A DNA stretch of 64,000 nt from Megascapheus bottae (GCA_024803745.1 JANJXV010000016.1:45527763-45591762), one strand, 5' to 3'; positions 24,009 through 36,720 are shown, counted from the stretch's first letter. Notes: a model not told the origin generated them from the letters alone. Program-made: numbers and translations.

Positions 24009-24213
24009 CCTGGTCATGCACTGGTGGCTTAGGCCTGTAATCCTAGCTACTCAGAAGGCTGAAGTCTGAGGGTTGAAGCCAGTTTGGGCTTCTTACCACC
24101 AGTTAACCACCAAAAAGCCAGAAGTAGAGCCATGACTCAAGTGGTACATCCTGTCCTAAAAAGCTGAGAGACAGCACCCCTGGCCCTGAATTCAAGCCCT
24201 AGGACAAAAAAAT
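24009..24213 (+). mobile_element. B1-Geo SINE
   Basis: 'gcactggtggcttaggcctg', 'agttaaccaccaaaaagcca', 'caagccctagga' and short A-tail. Confidence 0.8.
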
Positions 24214-24966
24214 GAATAAGTTAAGTGGTTACTAAGTTAAGCAAGTGGTATTAATGTGAGCCCTACTTCAAAATGGTGCAGAATTTATTCCTAACCTGAG
24301 GGTCGTAAGCTGCCCTGGTTCATGCCAAACTCCACTTACCATACATACCACCACATCAGTGTAAGTGGGATGTTTGCTGTGTATTCTCTGTGACAAGTGT
24401 AGAAGCTCCAAAGGGAGACACAGTTCAATCACCTTACACTCATGTACACAGGGCGATGAACTGTTCCTGTGTCGTCCTGTGAAACAAGGTGAGTGGCCCC
24501 TATGAATCTGTATGTGTGTGTGTACATCAAGTTAGATAGCTTGGCCTGCTGTCCTTGTATTGCTCTGGTCTGCCCAGGAGCAGCTGCGGAACAGCATGTC
24601 ACCTGAGTTCTTTCTTTAGAACCTCGCCTGAGGAAACAGGCTCCTACTTGATAGACCACTTTCCTGTTGCTCCAAATGGTACACGTGCATACTAAGGGTA
24701 CATTTGGAGCATCTGTTCCTTCTACTAAACTCTTAAGGGTTCCAAACTACAATTTCTAAAACAGGTAGGTGATGTTAATTAGCTGCTACTTATTATCTTT
24801 CTCTTAGAATATGCTGTGCTGTGATTATGAAGATATAGTGGCTGTTTTCTTGTTTTATGCCTTTTTTTTTCATAGCAGGCAGAAGTTTATATTTGTGCCA
24901 AATAATAAAGCTAACTGCTAAGCCAAGCCCAGGCTTTCTTCACATAACTAGAGCTGGCCTGTTGTT

Positions 24967-25168
24967 AAAGACTGTTAAGGGGCCGGAAGTTTGGCCAGGT
25001 TCGATTCCTCAGTACCACATACATTAGAAAAAAGCCAGAAGTGGTGCTGAGACTCAAGTGGTAGAGCTCTAGCCTTGAGAAAGTCCAAGGACAGTGCTCA
25101 AGCCCTGAGCTCAAACCCAGGACTGGCAAAATAAATAAATAAATAAACAAACAAAAAGACTGTTAAGG
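24967..25168 (+). mobile_element. IDL-Geo SINE with internal deletion and target-site duplication
   Basis: Flanked by 'aaagactgttaagg' at 24967-24980 and 25155-25168. The left half runs from 'agtttggcc' straight to 'aggttcgattcct', missing about 40 bp that normally hold the A-box-like segment. Tail is (AAAT)n/(AAAC)n. Confidence 0.85.
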
Positions 25169-25388
25169 AGCCAGGCACCAGTGGCTCCTGCCTGTACTAC
25201 TAAGAGGCTGACATCTGAGGATCACTGTTGAAAGCTGTCTTGGGCAGGAAAGTCCATGAGATCCGTATCTCCAATAAACTGCTCATAAAAAGCCAGAAGT
25301 AGTACTGTGGTTCAAGTGGTAGGGCGCTAGCCTTCAGCAAAAGAAACTCAGGGGCAGTGCTTAGGCCCAGAATTCAAGCCCCAGGATG
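25169..25388 (+). mobile_element. B1-Geo SINE
   Basis: Directly abuts the previous insertion: 'ccaggcaccagtggctcctg' to 'attcaagccccagg'. Confidence 0.8.
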
Positions 25389-25617
25389 GGGGTGGCGGGA
25401 GGAATGGGGATGTTCTAGGCAGACTACTTCTCATCTTCAGGATCAACGGGAGTATGATAGCAAAGAATGTTCTGTGAGTTCTCTGTCTTCCAGCAAGTGG
25501 CCCAGCTTCCTGCAGCAGATGTGACAAGCAGCCTTGCAAACATATAATACATACATGTAAGTAGCAGCCAGGCATGCTTGTGCTGCCCATTCACTGTTGG
25601 TGTTGCCTCTGTCACAG

Positions 25618-25730
25618 GCACTCTGACTCAGAATGAGATGGTATTTAAGCGGCTACACCTGGGCACCGTCTCCTACGGAACTGACACCATGGACGAGATC
25701 CAGAACCATGTCCTGAATTCCTACTCCCAG
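25618..25730 (+). CDS. ATP9B: ATP9B exon w3: DKTGT completion, P-to-N hinge
   Basis: 113 nt, acceptor 'cctctgtcacag', donor CAG|GTACCT. The first two bases complete Gly of DKTGT. It then reads [15 protein letters not shown] (the TLTxN continuation conserved in P-type ATPases), followed by [22 protein letters not shown], the hinge into the nucleotide-binding domain. It ends in phase 0. DTMDEIQ agrees with ATP9B, while ATP9A has a DSMDEVQ-type sequence here. Confidence 0.96.
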
Positions 25731-26381
25731 GTACCTGACCATGCTTCTGAAGGTGGTGAGGCTGTTGAGCTCAGCCGCGTGTGTTCTGTGCAGTCTCCTC
25801 TGTAGTGCTGCCCGTCACAATTGATAGTTGAATGATGGTTACCAGTGTGATCGTAGAAGACATAGTGGACATACATTATTCATAGAAGTCTGCTCAGTGA
25901 ATGGTCATTCAGTGACTAGGAGTTTGAAGGTTTCCAGCAAAATACTGTATCTGTATCTGTATGTTTCCTAAAATCTTCTGGGTTTTTTCTTTTTTAATAA
26001 TAAAATTAGATATTGTGCTACTGTACTATGAACCACTGTGAAATTTTCACCCAAATCCAGCAGTGATGCTGGAGTATGGATGATTCTTGGAAGTTTGCCT
26101 CCTTTATAACTAGTCTGCCTCACTAGGTTGTCTTGAAGTAAATCACAAATATCCCATTTTACCTGTAAATAATCATTATGTACAATAGGGATTAAAAAAG
26201 ATATTGCAACCTGACAATAGCTATTTAAGATTGTAAGACCAAAAATTATTTGCTTTGCTTTAAACATTAGGATGCTGCTTATAGTCCATCTGCAGAAGTT
26301 TATAAACAGGCATACTGTACAAGCAATTCACTCCTAACTGTCCATGTTTCTGACATTAGCAGTGTTAGGGCCTGACATTCC

Positions 26382-26387
26382 TACGTG

Positions 26388-26438
<51 letters not shown>
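26382..26438 (+). repeat. (GT)n microsatellite
   Basis: About 27 GT units with one GC interruption near the start. Confidence 0.95.
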
Positions 26439-26440
<2 letters not shown>

Positions 26441-27091
26441 CCAGTTGATAATTGACATGGTCCTGATGACAAGGAATGGGGTTTTTTCCCCCTCATTTAT
26501 TTGACTTCTTTTTAACAAACTGCCATAGTTTAAAGCTATGTTAGAATCATTAAACCTATTCAGCTAATAGCATTTTAAACCTATGTAAAATGCCAAGTTT
26601 CATCATTGTAATCCGTCAGGAATGGTTACTTCTCAGGTGGCTTTTCTATCTGTTTGCTGGTTTGCTTTTTATATGGTCATTCCCACTGCTTTGAGTGAAG
26701 ACCCATGCAGCCTCAGCGTGTGATAGGTCACCTTGGCCTCAGCTCAGTGCCGCCAAGCCCCAGACCTGGGATGACAGCTTACATTGATGTTGCTTACGTT
26801 AAAATATACTTTCCCTGTATAGAATTCAGTTGTAATAATGTATTTTTGCTAACTTTCTCTTCTGTAATTGTTACCATTCTGGCATCTACTTTTTTTTCCT
26901 TTGGCAACATCTTAAAAAATACTTTATGTGCACTTACATTTTATTATACATAATGTTTGTGCGTATATAAAGATATATGCATATGTGCATATATACTGAC
27001 ACCACTGAGTATCTCATTCATGTGGGCATGATACATTGAGGCATGGAGTTTTGTTTTTTATAAATGTAGAATATTTATGTATATATTTTTG

Positions 27092-27165
27092 TAGTGCCAA
27101 GGTTCATATCTAGTGCCTCACACATTTGGTATGGTAAGCACTGACTTATATCCCCAGCCTTAAAA
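27092..27165 (-). mobile_element. ID-like fragment
   Basis: 'ggtaagcactgacttatatccccagcc' resembles the antisense ID 3' part; degraded. Confidence 0.45.
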
Positions 27166-27238
27166 TATTTGTTAATATGAAAAAAAAAACAAAAAACTGA
27201 AAATCTCCCTTAATCTCCATCAAGATTGAAATAGTACT

Positions 27239-27511
27239 AGGTAATAGCTGTTTTTTTGCTTTGTTTTGTTTGTTTTTGTCAGTTGTAGGGCTTGAACTCT
27301 GGGCCTGGTCCTTGTCCCTGAGCTCTTCAGCTCAAGGCTAGTACTCTGCCACTTTGAGCCACAGTGCTGCTTCCAGTTTTCTGGTGGTTCATTGGAGATG
27401 AGAGTCTCTGGACTTAGGTGCCCGGGCTGGTTTTGCTCCAAGATCCTCAGATCTCAGCCTCCTGAGGAGCCAGGCGTGAGCCACCAGTGCCCAGAGGTAA
27501 TAGCTGTTTTT
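27239..27511 (-). mobile_element. B1-Geo SINE with target-site duplication
   Basis: 17-bp duplications 'aggtaatagctgttttt' at 27239-27255 and 27495-27511 bracket a complete antisense B1-Geo. Confidence 0.9.
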
Positions 27512-27774
27512 AAAGTTAATTTATATTATCTGTGGATATAATTTTAATAGCTGTAGGTAAATTTTTTACCAGGAAAAAATTAAAAGCAAAAAAAGAAATA
27601 CAATTATAGAGAGACAACTAATATAATATACCTTAACATTTTAAAGATCATCTTTACTAAATGTCTTACTAGCTAATCATAGGGTACTTAAATGTGAAAT
27701 TGATGTAATTCCTTATTTGTATTATTTATTATTAGAATAGCACATTAGTAGGTCCACTATAATATAGCACAGAT

Positions 27775-27899
27775 TTTTTTCTTTCTTTCTTTTTTGTACC
27801 AGACCCCGGACTTGAACTCAGGTGCCAGGGTGCTACTACTGAGCTTTCAATCAAGTCTGGCATTCTTGGGCCACAGGTCCACTTCCAGATGGTTTGGGG

Positions 27900-27941
<42 letters not shown>

Positions 27942-28062
27942 GGTGTTTATTTTGAGATAAGACTGTCACCAACTTTCCTGTCCTGCTGGTTTCAAACAGT
28001 GATCCTCAGATCTCAGCCTACCGAGTGGTTAGGATTATAAGTGTGAGCCTGGCTCCCGGCTT
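27775..28062 (-). mobile_element. Old B1-Geo SINE with (TTTTG)n insertion
   Basis: Antisense. The middle is expanded by a tttgttttg tract at 27897-27942; 'gatcctcagatctcagccta' remains. Confidence 0.7.
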
Positions 28063-28778
28063 CACACAAATCTTTTATAACCTGATTATATTTCCCCAGT
28101 AGTCACATTTGGTAGTAGAAAGCAGCATCTTTAATAGCATTTGTATGAAATTGACTTCCATGAGCATGAGTGAAGGCAACAGGATTCAGAAGAGGAAAGT
28201 GGCTGAGCCTCTTTTCTTCTGAGTGAGCATCATGTGAGCCAGTACTGCTGAACACCAGACAGACCCTTCCCAAGGCAGACTGACACGTGGGTTGGGCTTA
28301 TGGCATCTGTCCCGAGTCTGCACTCTAAGGCCTGTTAGGAGTCTCTGGAGTTAACAGGGGGACACATTCAGTCTTGTTAGGATTGGATAATGTTCTCTGA
28401 CACCTCGGTGCTCAGATAGGAAAGGAGTAGCAGAAAGTCACCACGGAGGGTATGAATTCACTCACACAGCCAGCTGAGAGCCCCACGGAGCCAGATGTGA
28501 GAGTGCTTCACCTAAACTATACAACTTCAAAATATGACTGGTTTTCCTCTGAAAATACCCACTGCTGTTACTGGATATTGTTAGCCACACTAGATCATTT
28601 AAGTTCAGAAATTATTACAAGTTGAATTTATTTATGATATTGAAATTCTTAAAATTCTGCCCTGCCTTTAACTTTATTTTACCTGTAGCAGTTTTCTTTT
28701 CTCTAGCTACTTATTTTAATCTTGCATTGACCACCTTGTTTTGTCTGACCTCTAATTACATGGTATTATGCTTTAAAG

Positions 28779-29027
28779 GTGTATCCTCCAGCAGGCAGTA
28801 ACAACCCTAGTTCAGCTCCACTGAGAAGAACACAGTCTTCGACCCCCAAAGTTAGAAAAAGTGTCAGCAGTCGAATCCATGAAGCAGTGAAAGCCATTGC
28901 CCTGTGTCACAACGTGACCCCTGTTTATGAGGCTCGGACTGGTGTCACCGAGGAGACAGAGTTTGCTGAAGCTGATCAAGACTTCAGTGATGAGAACCGG
29001 ACCTACCAGGCATCCAGCCCTGATGAG
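28779..29027 (+). CDS. ATP9B: ATP9B exon w4: N domain, paralogue-specific linker
   Basis: Largest coding exon here, 249 nt (83 codons), phase 0 at both ends; acceptor 'ctttaaag' (weak pyrimidine tract), donor GAG|GTCAGT. It begins with a Ser/Pro-rich, probably disordered linker ([21 protein letters not shown]...KVRKSVSS), then the helix [20 protein letters not shown], an acidic loop ([17 protein letters not shown]) and TYQASSPDE. The linker is the most variable part between ATP9A and ATP9B and supports ATP9[15 protein letters not shown] contains basic-context Ser/Thr that could be phosphorylated (inference). Confidence 0.95.
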
Positions 29028-29821
29028 GTCAGTCCCCTTGTGGAAGGGATCTTGTTTCAGCCGGTTATTTTCACAGTGCAAACTGTGTGGTCTCCATGTG
29101 TTTCACGTCAGCTCTAGAGCTGTTCTCTGGAGTGAAAACCCAGAGCTGTGTCCCAGCTTCTTAGCTGAAGGTTTGGGAGTGGTCCGCTCCTTTCAGTGTA
29201 TTACCCTCTGGCATATTTCAAGCCTTCAAGAGAGAAAGCTTTGGCTCCAACCTGTCCGTGTTTTGTAGAGTACTTGTGATACAGGAAATAACATGAGAAT
29301 ATCATGTCATCAGAATTTTACTAACAACAAACCCAGAGTTAATAAGGCTGTGCTAATATTCAACTATTATATAATACATACTCCATTTTTTTCATCTCCT
29401 TTTCCATGAAAGGTGGGTATAACTGTCCCCTAAGAGCAGAGGCTACAAGGCTGGTGATGGGAGACCGGAACCTTTTCCATAGACAAGACAGACTGGCAGA
29501 CAGGGAAGGAGAAAGGGAGGAGGGGAAGGTAACTGATCAAGACACCATGTGCTCATGAATTGACACTTTGTACAATTAAAGATCATCAAAAATGAATAAA
29601 TACAGAATAGGAGAAACAAAGGGTTATTAGAATGAACATACAAGAGAGATACGGTAGGCAGCAGAAAAGCAGGCAATCTACAAGGCATAGCAGTTGAAAT
29701 ACAGGATAAGGTCAGGTGTGTGCTTTATGTGCTTTGTTATGTTGCTTTTAATTGACTGTCCCCGTACTATTTCTTCTCTCACCATGTTTAAAATTTTGCA
29801 CTACAAGAATGCTTATGTTTG

Positions 29822-30020
29822 CGCCCGGGAGTTTGGCCTAGTGGTAGAGTGCTTGCCTAGCATGCACAAAGACCTGGGTTCAATTCCTAAGTACCACATA
29901 ATAGAAAAGCTGGAAGTGGTGTTGTGGCTCAAGTGGTAGACCTCTAGCCTTGAGGAAATCCCAAGGACAGTGCTCAGGAGCTAAGTTCAAGCCCCAGGAC
30001 CTGGGAGGAAAAAAAAAAAA
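29822..30020 (+). mobile_element. IDL-Geo SINE
   Basis: Complete, A-tailed. Imperfect flanking duplication 'aagaatgcttatgttt' / 'aagaatacttagattt'. Confidence 0.85.
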
Positions 30021-33000
30021 GAATACTTAGATTTTGTTTTCATATCTCTGTTCTATCTGGCCCACTGCCTAGCCTTCCTCTACACTGTGGTATTAAATCT
30101 GTTAAGATTTAGGAGACTTTAGAAAATGGACTACATGTATTTTATATTATGAAATGAACATGAGCCTTACGTTTTTATTTTTGAAACCTTTTGTTTTTCA
30201 GTCTTATGTGCTTATATTATGTGGTCCCCCGCTGGATCTTTTAGAAGTGTGCCGTAGCTGAGAGGTGGGGGCCTAGCTGACGAAAGTGGGTCACTAGGAA
30301 TTACGCCTTTGGAGGTTGTGACTGGTCCCTTTCACTGTCTCTGTTTACAGTCCTCCATGAGATAGGGAGCCTCATCCTCCATGTCTTCCTCCACGGAGCT
30401 GCTTAAGAATATGGAGCCAGGCAGCCTCGCACAGAAGGAGCTGCAGTAACCCTTTCCTCTTTTAAGTTGTTTCTGTCTGATACTTTGGATCTTAACTACA
30501 CCCAAGTGGTCATTCCTTTATCATGTCAGAGCAAATATTAGCTGACCTCTAGATCTCGGGCTACAGGGGAAGTGGAGGGCTGCTCATCCGGTAGAAGGGA
30601 AGAGAATGTGTGGTTATCGACAAACAGACGTAGAGGAAGAAGAGGCCACAAAACCCTGCCACGGAAGTTCAAGTAGGAACTAGTTCCTGTGGCTTGGCAA
30701 GAGGACACCCAAAGTTTAAAAGGCGTTTGCCTTGATGTTGTATAATGAAACTTAGGTTCCTTCTTTTCCATCACATTGATACTCTTCTCTTTTCAAAAAA
30801 CAGATATAGCCCCAAAATCGGAATTAGTTAATACTGGCAATTTTCATGAATTAAATTTTTGTTTTTAGTAAAACAAGAAGTGCAGAAGGTAGAGCTCCAT
30901 CTCTGGCCCAGGCGTGCACTGGAGCACCCTCCATCTCCTCAGGCTAGCCAATGCGGACACATCTCTCATAGCCATTCCATGTGACTTGAAGAGTCAGGCT
31001 ATGTCAAAAATGTTTGTATGTTGATGGGGAACCTACAGCTGACAAGGTGTGCCATTAAGATTTACATGACGTACAAATTACCAGCTTACGAGCTTTCCAA
31101 ACTGGGCCGCTTGGAAACAAATACATTCAGGCATTGGTAACTGCTTCTTAGAGGGAAACAGTACCTTGCTTTTTCTTATATAGAAAGGTTGAAATACATT
31201 GTTTATTCTATTGAAGTGTATTCCAGAAATCCTCATTATTCCATGCTCGATTTCATGTAGAGAAGGAAGTATTTTCTACTCCTGAGTATGGGAACCTTTG
31301 AGCTTTTATTAGAAGTTAAAGATATATTACTTTACATATTTAGCATATTACCTGCCAAATGATGTTTCTTAAGTCTTCACCCAAGGATTCATCTTAAAAG
31401 GAAATTTCATCGATTCAAAGATAGCTAAATAGTTAGAGAAATTATAACAAAAACTGCTAACCTTATATTTGACTTGTTTAGAAATTAGAGAATAATTAAA
31501 AGTATCAAATAGTAAATATCTGCAGAATATTAACACATATTTTAAATTTGAAAATGAAAGCAATTGACTTTATCATAATTTTGAAGAGCAATATTGATGT
31601 GATGTGTTCAGATCCAGAGCCCCGGGAAAATCATCAGAATAGCCTGTTGTTTAGCATATTGAACTTTGCTGCTGTTAGGTTGACAGATGAGAACAACGCT
31701 TCGCAATCACCAAAGCACCATTCTGAAAGCATTTTTTATTGAATAAAGTGCTCAGAATATTATACCCTAGAGCTTTATTTAGGGAAATGGTTCAATTGAT
31801 GTTTTCTGTTTAACCTCAGCTTTGACCTATCACAGCATACATGGTTAATAAGCAGCATTATCATTTAAGAGTCTTTCGTTTTGTGCAATCCTTATCAGCA
31901 CCATTCTTAGCTTGTGGCTCTGTGTTATGTTTTTCCTCTCAAAGAAGGTAATTTGAGGGCCCTAGTCTTGTGCATTCTGCACCACACTACCCCCCTCTAA
32001 CCTCCATCGGTTTGAAGTGCCCGTATCATCTATTCTGAGGAAGATTGTAATTTGCTAAGTGGAGTACCCTGCTTTTTGAGTATCTAATACCAAATTGCTG
32101 TTCTTCCTCATATAAGCTGCTTTGATTTGATATTCTTTCTCTTCAAAGTGAATGGATCTTTTATTTTACCTATACGTGTGCACCACTGAGTTTTATTATA
32201 CAGGTAATGGAAGTCTGAGGGAATTAATTTAGAATGTTTTAGAGTCCTGTGAGATATAAGCAGTAAATACTTCCAGTACCCCTTTTTCAATGCTGCCTTT
32301 GGGATACTTGACGGTATAGAAATTGGTGGTGGTGATGTCAAAGTATAAAATCACTGATTTTGTATTCATGAAGTAGAGTCTACTTATGCCCTGGTCATTG
32401 TGTCTTATGATAAGTGATCAATATTTCATTTTCACTAAGAGAGTAGAAAGTTCTGCTACCCTGTCAGTTTATCTCTACAAGATCAGCATAGTAAATGCCA
32501 CATGAGCAAATATTAACTATCCTCTGGAAATTCTTTCACAGATTTAAAAGCCACTCTTTTTCATTGTTTTAAGTACAAGTCTAGTGCAGTTACAAAAGGC
32601 ACATACTAAGTTTAAATGATGAACAATCATAAAAGAACATAAACTCGCAACCTCAGAATACAGAAGTCATCAGTGCAGATGATCGAGACAAAGGATGACC
32701 TCTGCTACTTGTGGTTCAAAAAGATTGATTGTCCATTATTATTAATGACTGTTTACGCCCATAAACTAGTTATTTATTAGTAGCACTCTCTCCCTCTCTT
32801 TGGCTATTTTCTTATCAATAAGTTCTATATTAAATAATAGTCCAAGAAGTAACTAGTACTGCCTTATTCAACCAGATTTAATGACAAACCACAAAGGGAT
32901 TTTTCAAAAACAGAAGAGTGTTACATCTTCAACAGCACTGTTTTCATATTTACAGACATGCATTGTGGTAGTAGTATGCTATATCTTTTATTAGCATATC

Positions 33001-33710
33001 TTAGAGTTTTATTGTGATATTTCCTTATATGCATACAGTATTCTTTGATGATATTCTCCTCTTCTACCATGATTTTGTGTGCTTTATTTTTTAATTCATT
33101 GTATTGTGTGTTTCTGTTGAAGCAAGACTAATAGTGAGGTTTTGTCAATATATTTGTGAGGAGCAAATCATTGTCATGACATGAATCCTTCACTCTGTGA
33201 CCTTCAAGACCAATAGGGAATAAATACTACATCGCCTGTCTGTGAATATTGATTAGCAGTTTTTCCAGATGATCAAATTGCATTTTAAGTTAATAATTCT
33301 ATTAAATTATAATAATGGTTGTAATAACCACAATCCAAAATTACAAAATGTCATTGACTGGGTTATGATTTGTAAAGTATGTGGTAAAAAAAAAATGTAA
33401 CTTTAGGGTAGAATTGGCAGCTGTATGGTAGAATTGCTAATTCTACAAGGCTGTCAGCTTTTTAAGAATGGTAGTAACAGAAATTTATAGATAATGAAAT
33501 TACAGGGAAAAAGTAATCATCTTTTTCTGGATCTTATTTCCCCGCCCCCTGTAAAAAATAACTCTGGGATGTACTTTCCTACATTGTTACACAGCATGGA
33601 AAAGTGTGAAACTACAAATGGAGTACTTATGACAGAATAGCTACTTAGTGGTTGCTAAGTGACCTATTGGAGATAGGGAGGGAGGGAACAAAGGGAAAGG
33701 AAAAAGAAAA

Positions 33711-33952
33711 AGAGCCCCTTGCTCTTGTAGCTCACACCTGTTATCTAAGCTATTCAGAAGGTTGAGATCTGGGGAATGTGGCTCAAAGCCAGCCAGGCAG
33801 ACAGCAGAGTGAGACCCTTATGTCTCTAGTCAACCAGAAAAAAAGGCTAGAAGTATAGGTTCAAAGTGGTAGAGTACTGTTAGTCTTAACCATAAAAGCT
33901 TGATGACAGTGCCCAATCTCTGATTTCAAGCCCCAGGACCATCACAAATACA
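33711..33952 (+). mobile_element. Old B1-Geo SINE
   Basis: 'gtagctcacacctgttatct', 'gttcaaagtggtagag' and 'ttcaagccccagga'; diverged. Confidence 0.7.
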
Positions 33953-34074
33953 AACATAACCCAATGGTCCTTAACCAAAGCAAGCAAAGGAGCTCCACAG
34001 TGACCAGGACTCCACAAAGAGGAAATGCCTTCAGATTGAGTGGCGACAATTGAAAGTCAGACATTTATTCCCAG

Positions 34075-34115
34075 GGGTGGTGGTGGTGGTGGTGGTGGTG
34101 GTGGTGGTGGTGGTT
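34075..34115 (+). repeat. (TGG)n microsatellite
   Basis: About 13 TGG units, immediately followed by an antisense IDL-Geo. Confidence 0.95.
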
Positions 34116-34305
34116 ATTTTTTCCAGTCCTTGAACTCAAGACCTGGATACTGCCCTTGAGCTTTCTTAAGGCTAACTAACACTCTACCACTTGAGCCACA
34201 GCACCACTTCCAGCTTTTTCTATGTATGTGGTACCCATGAATCAAACCCAGGTCTTCGTGCATGCTAGACAAGTACTCTATCAATAGGCCACACTCCCAG
34301 CCCTT
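34116..34305 (-). mobile_element. IDL-Geo SINE
   Basis: 'ccagtccttgaactcaaga' to 'ggccacactcccagccc'. 'ttcccagg' occurs before the (TGG)n and after the SINE, a possible target-site duplication enclosing both. Confidence 0.8.
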
Positions 34306-34310
34306 CCCAG

Positions 34311-34333
34311 GTTGTTGTTGTTGTTGTTGTTTT
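34311..34333 (+). repeat. (GTT)n
   Basis: Seven GTT units. Confidence 0.85.
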
Positions 34334-34342
34334 AACTGTATT

Positions 34343-34428
34343 TTTTTTTCTTTTAGTATTGGGGATTGAACCTAGGACATTGCACTTGCTAGGCAAGCGC
34401 TTTGCCACTGAGCTACATCTCAGCCCCC
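34343..34428 (-). mobile_element. Classical ID element
   Basis: 'ttgggg attgaacctaggac' through 'gctaggcaagcgctttgcca' to 'ctacatctcagcccc': a monomeric, canonical rodent ID (tRNA-Ala-derived). Confidence 0.8.
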
Positions 34429-36189
34429 TAGGGTTTTTTTTGTCAATGCACTAGAAATGAGAAGGAACTTTTGCTTAAGCATCTATGAAAAGTTGAAGTT
34501 AACATGATCTTCTAGCAAGTGAAACAAGTAAAGGGAGGAGAAAATAACAGCCTTACCAATTGAAAAGGAAGCAAGACTTGGCATGCACAGAAAGCTAAGA
34601 CTTAAAATGGGGATTTGCCAACATTCGATATTATGATATCAATAGTACTTATTGACCGTACTGCCAAGTAAATGATGAGAGTTTCCAAAGCGCTTTGTCC
34701 TTTTTTCACAGTTATTGTACAGTAATGGCTTAAGTGGTTTTCTCTGTAAAATTTGGCATTTAGTTCCATGTTTAGTATATGTCCTAATGAAGGACATCAG
34801 AGTCATCACATGTAGTAGATGATATGGATCTCATTGTGACTATTCAGTGACATTTTGCTGGTAGAACTAGATGGAGTTACTAGTGTTGTGGTCTCTTAAA
34901 TTCTCACCTTTGGTGGCTGTAGTACAGGCTCTCTCCCAGCCAGCCATATGATACATGGGCAGGAGTCAGGGTCCTAAGCTCCTGTTTAGCTCAGACCTGG
35001 TAGATGATTTTTCCTAGAGTAGTCTTCACCATCTTGTCTTTTCACCATAGGAAGCATCACTGCTGGTAGACGCACAGGAGAGTTGGCAATTAACTCCGAG
35101 ACTAGAAAATGAGACTAGACACAGACCTTCCTTAGCACTATGAAGTGTTGAGATCTTTTTTCAAGATGTGAAAGCTTTGCCTCCAAAAGTGTTTAGGGTA
35201 TGAAAACATTCTTCTCTATAGGTGAATTTAAATGTGCATTAAGAAAGGGGAAATACCAGCACTCATTGGCATAGGCAGGAACTTCCTGGATTCACAAGGA
35301 ATTCCATTAAGCTTAAAAATAGAACAGTGTGACTTAATGAAAATCCACAGCCTCAAGCTTGAAAAGTCAGGCACTGTTACCCTTCTGCCTTGCCTTCATC
35401 ACTGTCCTCTGCTGTTCTCATGTGTAGACAGCATAGAAAGATTTTAAAAAATTTATCTAAAGTGTTTGGGCAGTTCGTCACCTTTACTTGTTGCTAGAAA
35501 TTGGGCTTGAATTACCGTTAAGCTGATTGTGGATCTGATATACACAGGTGATGCTCCATGTAGGTGAATCTGCATTGGAGCCCTAAAGTCAGTGTCATCA
35601 CTGTTCCATATGTACAAGCCCTACCCACAGCAGCAGCCCGTGATTTAATTTTGTATACACAGCTCTACTTCTTTCAGATGATGTAAATATTGCATTTGAA
35701 TAAATGGCTTTGAGGCAAATAGCAACTTGCAAGGGAGCAAGTATCCAGTGTATCCAGCATTCAAAAGTCTCCACCCCAGGTCATGCTGAAAACACTCCCC
35801 ACTGACTCTTCTGCTCATCTCTTGAGAATTCTACTCAGCCTTCTGCCTTAAAGCACTGGAAACCAGAGCTTTTCTGATTTACCTGAGTGTTGTCTCACTC
35901 CACTTCCTCTGGCTACTGCACATGAGAGTGCACCCTGGCTGCTCTTGATCTTCATTGTCCTGCTTTCTGCCCTGCATAGTGGCCCTGAGGCCAAACTGGG
36001 GCTGTGCAGTGCAACTCGGCTTTCCTGGACCTGTGTGGGGTCCTGATGGATGCCCAATCTCCCTATTGACTACACACATCATTGGAAGACCCGTCATCTG
36101 TTTGGTAATGATGCTGGCTTCTTTTCTCAGGGGCTGACATGTTTTAGAAAGTATGTATCTTATTATTTTTATTATCTAAGAAAAAGTTT

Positions 36190-36250
36190 AATGAAGGTCT
36201 TGGACACATTAGGCATACATTGTACTACTGAGTTACATCACTAGCCCTGA
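36190..36250 (-). mobile_element. ID-like fragment
   Basis: 'aggcatacattgtactactgagttacatcactagccctg' matches the antisense 5' part of ID; it abuts a (GT)n array. Confidence 0.5.
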
Positions 36251-36251
36251 A

Positions 36252-36252
<1 letters not shown>

Positions 36253-36306
<54 letters not shown>
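36253..36306 (+). repeat. (GT)n microsatellite
   Basis: About 26 GT units followed by an alternating acgtacgtgtacatatatgca tail. Confidence 0.95.
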
Positions 36307-36309
<3 letters not shown>

Positions 36310-36720
36310 TACGTGTACATATATGCATATGTATACTTAATTGCCTGAATTTCTTGGAGAAAATAGAATCAGACTATCAATGCTTTCATCGCTCTATTTA
36401 CTGTTACTAAATATGTTACTTCTAGGAGCCTTCTAAAAGAATAGTACAAATACATTCAGATTATCAGAAAAAAATCTCTGAGGGGTCTCCTCCTCTACTC
36501 AGACCACAGTACCTCCATCCCAGACCATGGGATAGGAAGGAATTCACAGCAGGTACGGTAAAGGTGCTAAAGAAATCCAAGGCAGACAGAAGGCTGCCCA
36601 ACACTACGCAAGTTACCTCTGGACAGTAATTCAGTCATCTGTCTTTTGAAAACTTTGACCATTACTTTGACTGTAGAGAGAACCCTCACGATGATTGTGG
36701 AGTAAAACAGTTGGGTGATA

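Larger units (their letters stand above)
15821..25617 (+). other. ATP9B intron w2-w3 (splits DKTGT)
   Basis: 9.8 kb. It contains many SINEs, including a three-element cluster at 22200-22915, two (AAT)n arrays grown from SINE tails, a low-copy block 19180-20200 and the cassette exon candidate at 21886. Stretch 16540-17240 may be an old LINE remnant but I cannot classify it. Confidence 0.8.
25731..28778 (+). other. ATP9B intron w3-w4
   Basis: 3.0 kb with a (GT)n array at 26382, an ID-like fragment, two antisense B1-Geo SINEs (27256 and 27775) and otherwise unremarkable AT-rich sequence. Confidence 0.8.
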
